This document shows, in pieces, positions 63,382 through 64,000 of a stretch of DNA of 64,000 nt (its first letter is position 1; every line of letters starts with the position of its first letter). Source of the stretch: Bacteroidia bacterium (lineage in GTDB: Bacteria > Bacteroidota > Ignavibacteria > SZUA-365); contig JAOSJT010000001.1 in the NCBI GenBank assembly GCA_027493955.1, positions 511,131 through 575,130 on the forward strand, given 5' to 3'. The notes below the pieces were generated by a model that was not told the origin of the DNA, made no database searches, and saw only the letters and a list, made by a program, of their open reading frames with translations. The translations under genes were made by a program, and so were the position numbers.

Positions 63382-64000
63382 ATGAAAAACAGTCTCAGGC
63401 GCATTGCGCCATTGTTGCTGTGCCTATTTTCACTTGCGCTGCCGTACAGCATCCTGGCCCAAACCATTCACGGTTCGGTCAGTGCTGTGGAAGAGGGACA
63501 AAGCGTCGCTCTCCCCAAAGCCCACGTGTTCTGGCTCGGGACGAAAGATGGCGTCCTCACGGACGATCACGGGCATTTTCACATCGAACGCAAACGCGAC
63601 GCGACACATCTTGTCGTCAGTCATGTTTCCTGGGAAACCGACACGATTCTCGTCGGAGACCGACTAAGCATTGACGTACTTCTGTCTGTACCGCGAACAA
63701 CAGAAACCGTCGAAGTCACAGCCACCGCTCCGGATACCTACGTCGCGCCGATACCCCAACGCACGGAGGTTATAACCGCTCAGGAATTGGAGAAAGCCGC
63801 CTGTTGCGACCTTGCCGGTTGCTTCGGCACGACCTCCTCGGTACAACCCGACGCAACGGACGTCATCACGGATACCCGCCAATTGACCATGCTCGGTCTC
63901 GGTGGTGTCTATACGCAGGTGCTCGTTGATAACGTGCCGTTGCCCGGCGACCGGCTTACACGACAGTTCGGAATACAGAGCATCCCTGGTCCCTGGGTCA
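63382..64000 (+). CDS. TonB-dependent receptor (N-terminal part, runs off the window)
   Basis: 206 residues are visible and the frame stays open to the end of the window. GGAG lies about 8 nt before ATG 63382. Signal peptide ending I-L-A-Q, then a carboxypeptidase-regulatory-like beta-sandwich (residues ~27-105; T-D-D-H-G-H-F-H-I near 60) and a plug domain (from ~125) with E-V-I-T-A-Q-E-L, A-A-C-C-D-L-A-G-C-F, D-T-R-Q-L-T-M-L-G-L-G-G-V-Y-T-Q-V-L-V-D-N-V-P. The A-C-C-x-L plug motif is that of a Bacteroidota receptor group linked to metal uptake. The substrate is unproven. It lies 33 nt after the Cys-rich gene. Confidence 0.9.
   Translation, partial: MKNSLRRIAPLLLCLFSLALPYSILAQTIHGSVSAVEEGQSVALPKAHVFWLGTKDGVLTDDHGHFHIERKRDATHLVVSHVSWETDTILVGDRLSIDVLLSVPRTTETVEVTATAPDTYVAPIPQRTEVITAQELEKAACCDLAGCFGTTSSVQPDATDVITDTRQLTMLGLGGVYTQVLVDNVPLPGDRLTRQFGIQSIPGPWV

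Overview
This 64 kb window looks like part of a chromosome from a free-living, fairly GC-rich member of the Bacteroidota/Chlorobiota (FCB) group. The signs are four large secreted proteins ending in type IX secretion (T9SS/Por) type-A sorting domains, a complete MoxR-Bat (Bacteroides aerotolerance) operon, a Bacteroidota-style TonB-dependent receptor, and promoters resembling the Bacteroidota pattern (TTG, 20-21 nt, TANNTTTG). The combination of T9SS with this base composition suggests a deep lineage (Kapabacteria-, Ignavibacteria- or Rhodothermia-like), but that placement is inference. I found no rRNA or tRNA genes, insertion sequences, prophage or CRISPR array.

Layout. 0-6.6 kb: two adjacent giant secreted proteins with a von Willebrand A domain, Ig-like repeats and a T9SS tail. 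6.6-12.6 kb: a stand-alone RelA/SpoT-type HD hydrolase candidate (minus strand), a META-domain lipoprotein, a CYTH-domain protein, a third T9SS cargo, a HEPN/MNT toxin-antitoxin pair and a small membrane protein. 12.8-17.9 kb: a minus-strand nucleoside salvage operon, tdk-nupC-punA, translationally coupled to a secreted jelly-roll/toroid protein. 18.2-20.1 kb: a VKOR-thioredoxin fusion for disulfide formation and a small Cys-containing exported protein. 20.5-23.4 kb: a TPR hybrid histidine kinase. 23.4-27.4 kb: an operon of a Tat-exported DUF362 protein, a membrane polyferredoxin and a DUF6174 lipoprotein, then a methyltransferase. 27.4-28.2 kb: a higBA toxin-antitoxin module. 28.3-34.0 kb: an MscS channel, a LiaF-like membrane protein, a zinc-ribbon protein and a P2-type cation ATPase. 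34.2-36.9 kb: an AlbA_2-domain regulator, a long repeat array and a radical SAM enzyme. 37.1-45.5 kb: moxR-DUF58-(small BatD-like)-batA-batB-batC-batD-batE. 45.7-49.2 kb: two paralogous outer-membrane barrels, deoC and two SPOR-domain lipoproteins. 49.3-52.7 kb: exported and hypothetical proteins, arfB and an orphan receiver. 53-57 kb: a TPR NarL-type kinase with its response regulator. 57-60.7 kb: a T9SS-exported BNR/Asp-box protein. 61-64 kb: pirin, rubrerythrin, a Cys-rich exported protein and the start of a TonB receptor that runs off the window.

The genes speak to surface display (T9SS cargo, Bat system), envelope redox chemistry (VKOR-DsbA, polyferredoxin, rubrerythrin), nucleoside salvage (tdk, nupC, punA, with deoC elsewhere) and signalling (two TPR kinases, an orphan receiver, an RSH-like hydrolase). 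I do not see a clearly new multi-gene defence or metabolic system. The observations I rate highest are: the stand-alone RSH-like HD protein with an extra N-terminal domain; a recurring promoter geometry that in three places ends 3-4 nt before an ATG lacking a Shine-Dalgarno (leaderless candidates), one of them the higBA promoter overlapped by inverted repeats; a perfect 26-bp palindrome with a triple heptamer between arfB and an orphan receiver; a sugar-enzyme-like secreted protein wired into a nucleoside operon; and two unrelated intergenic tandem-repeat arrays.
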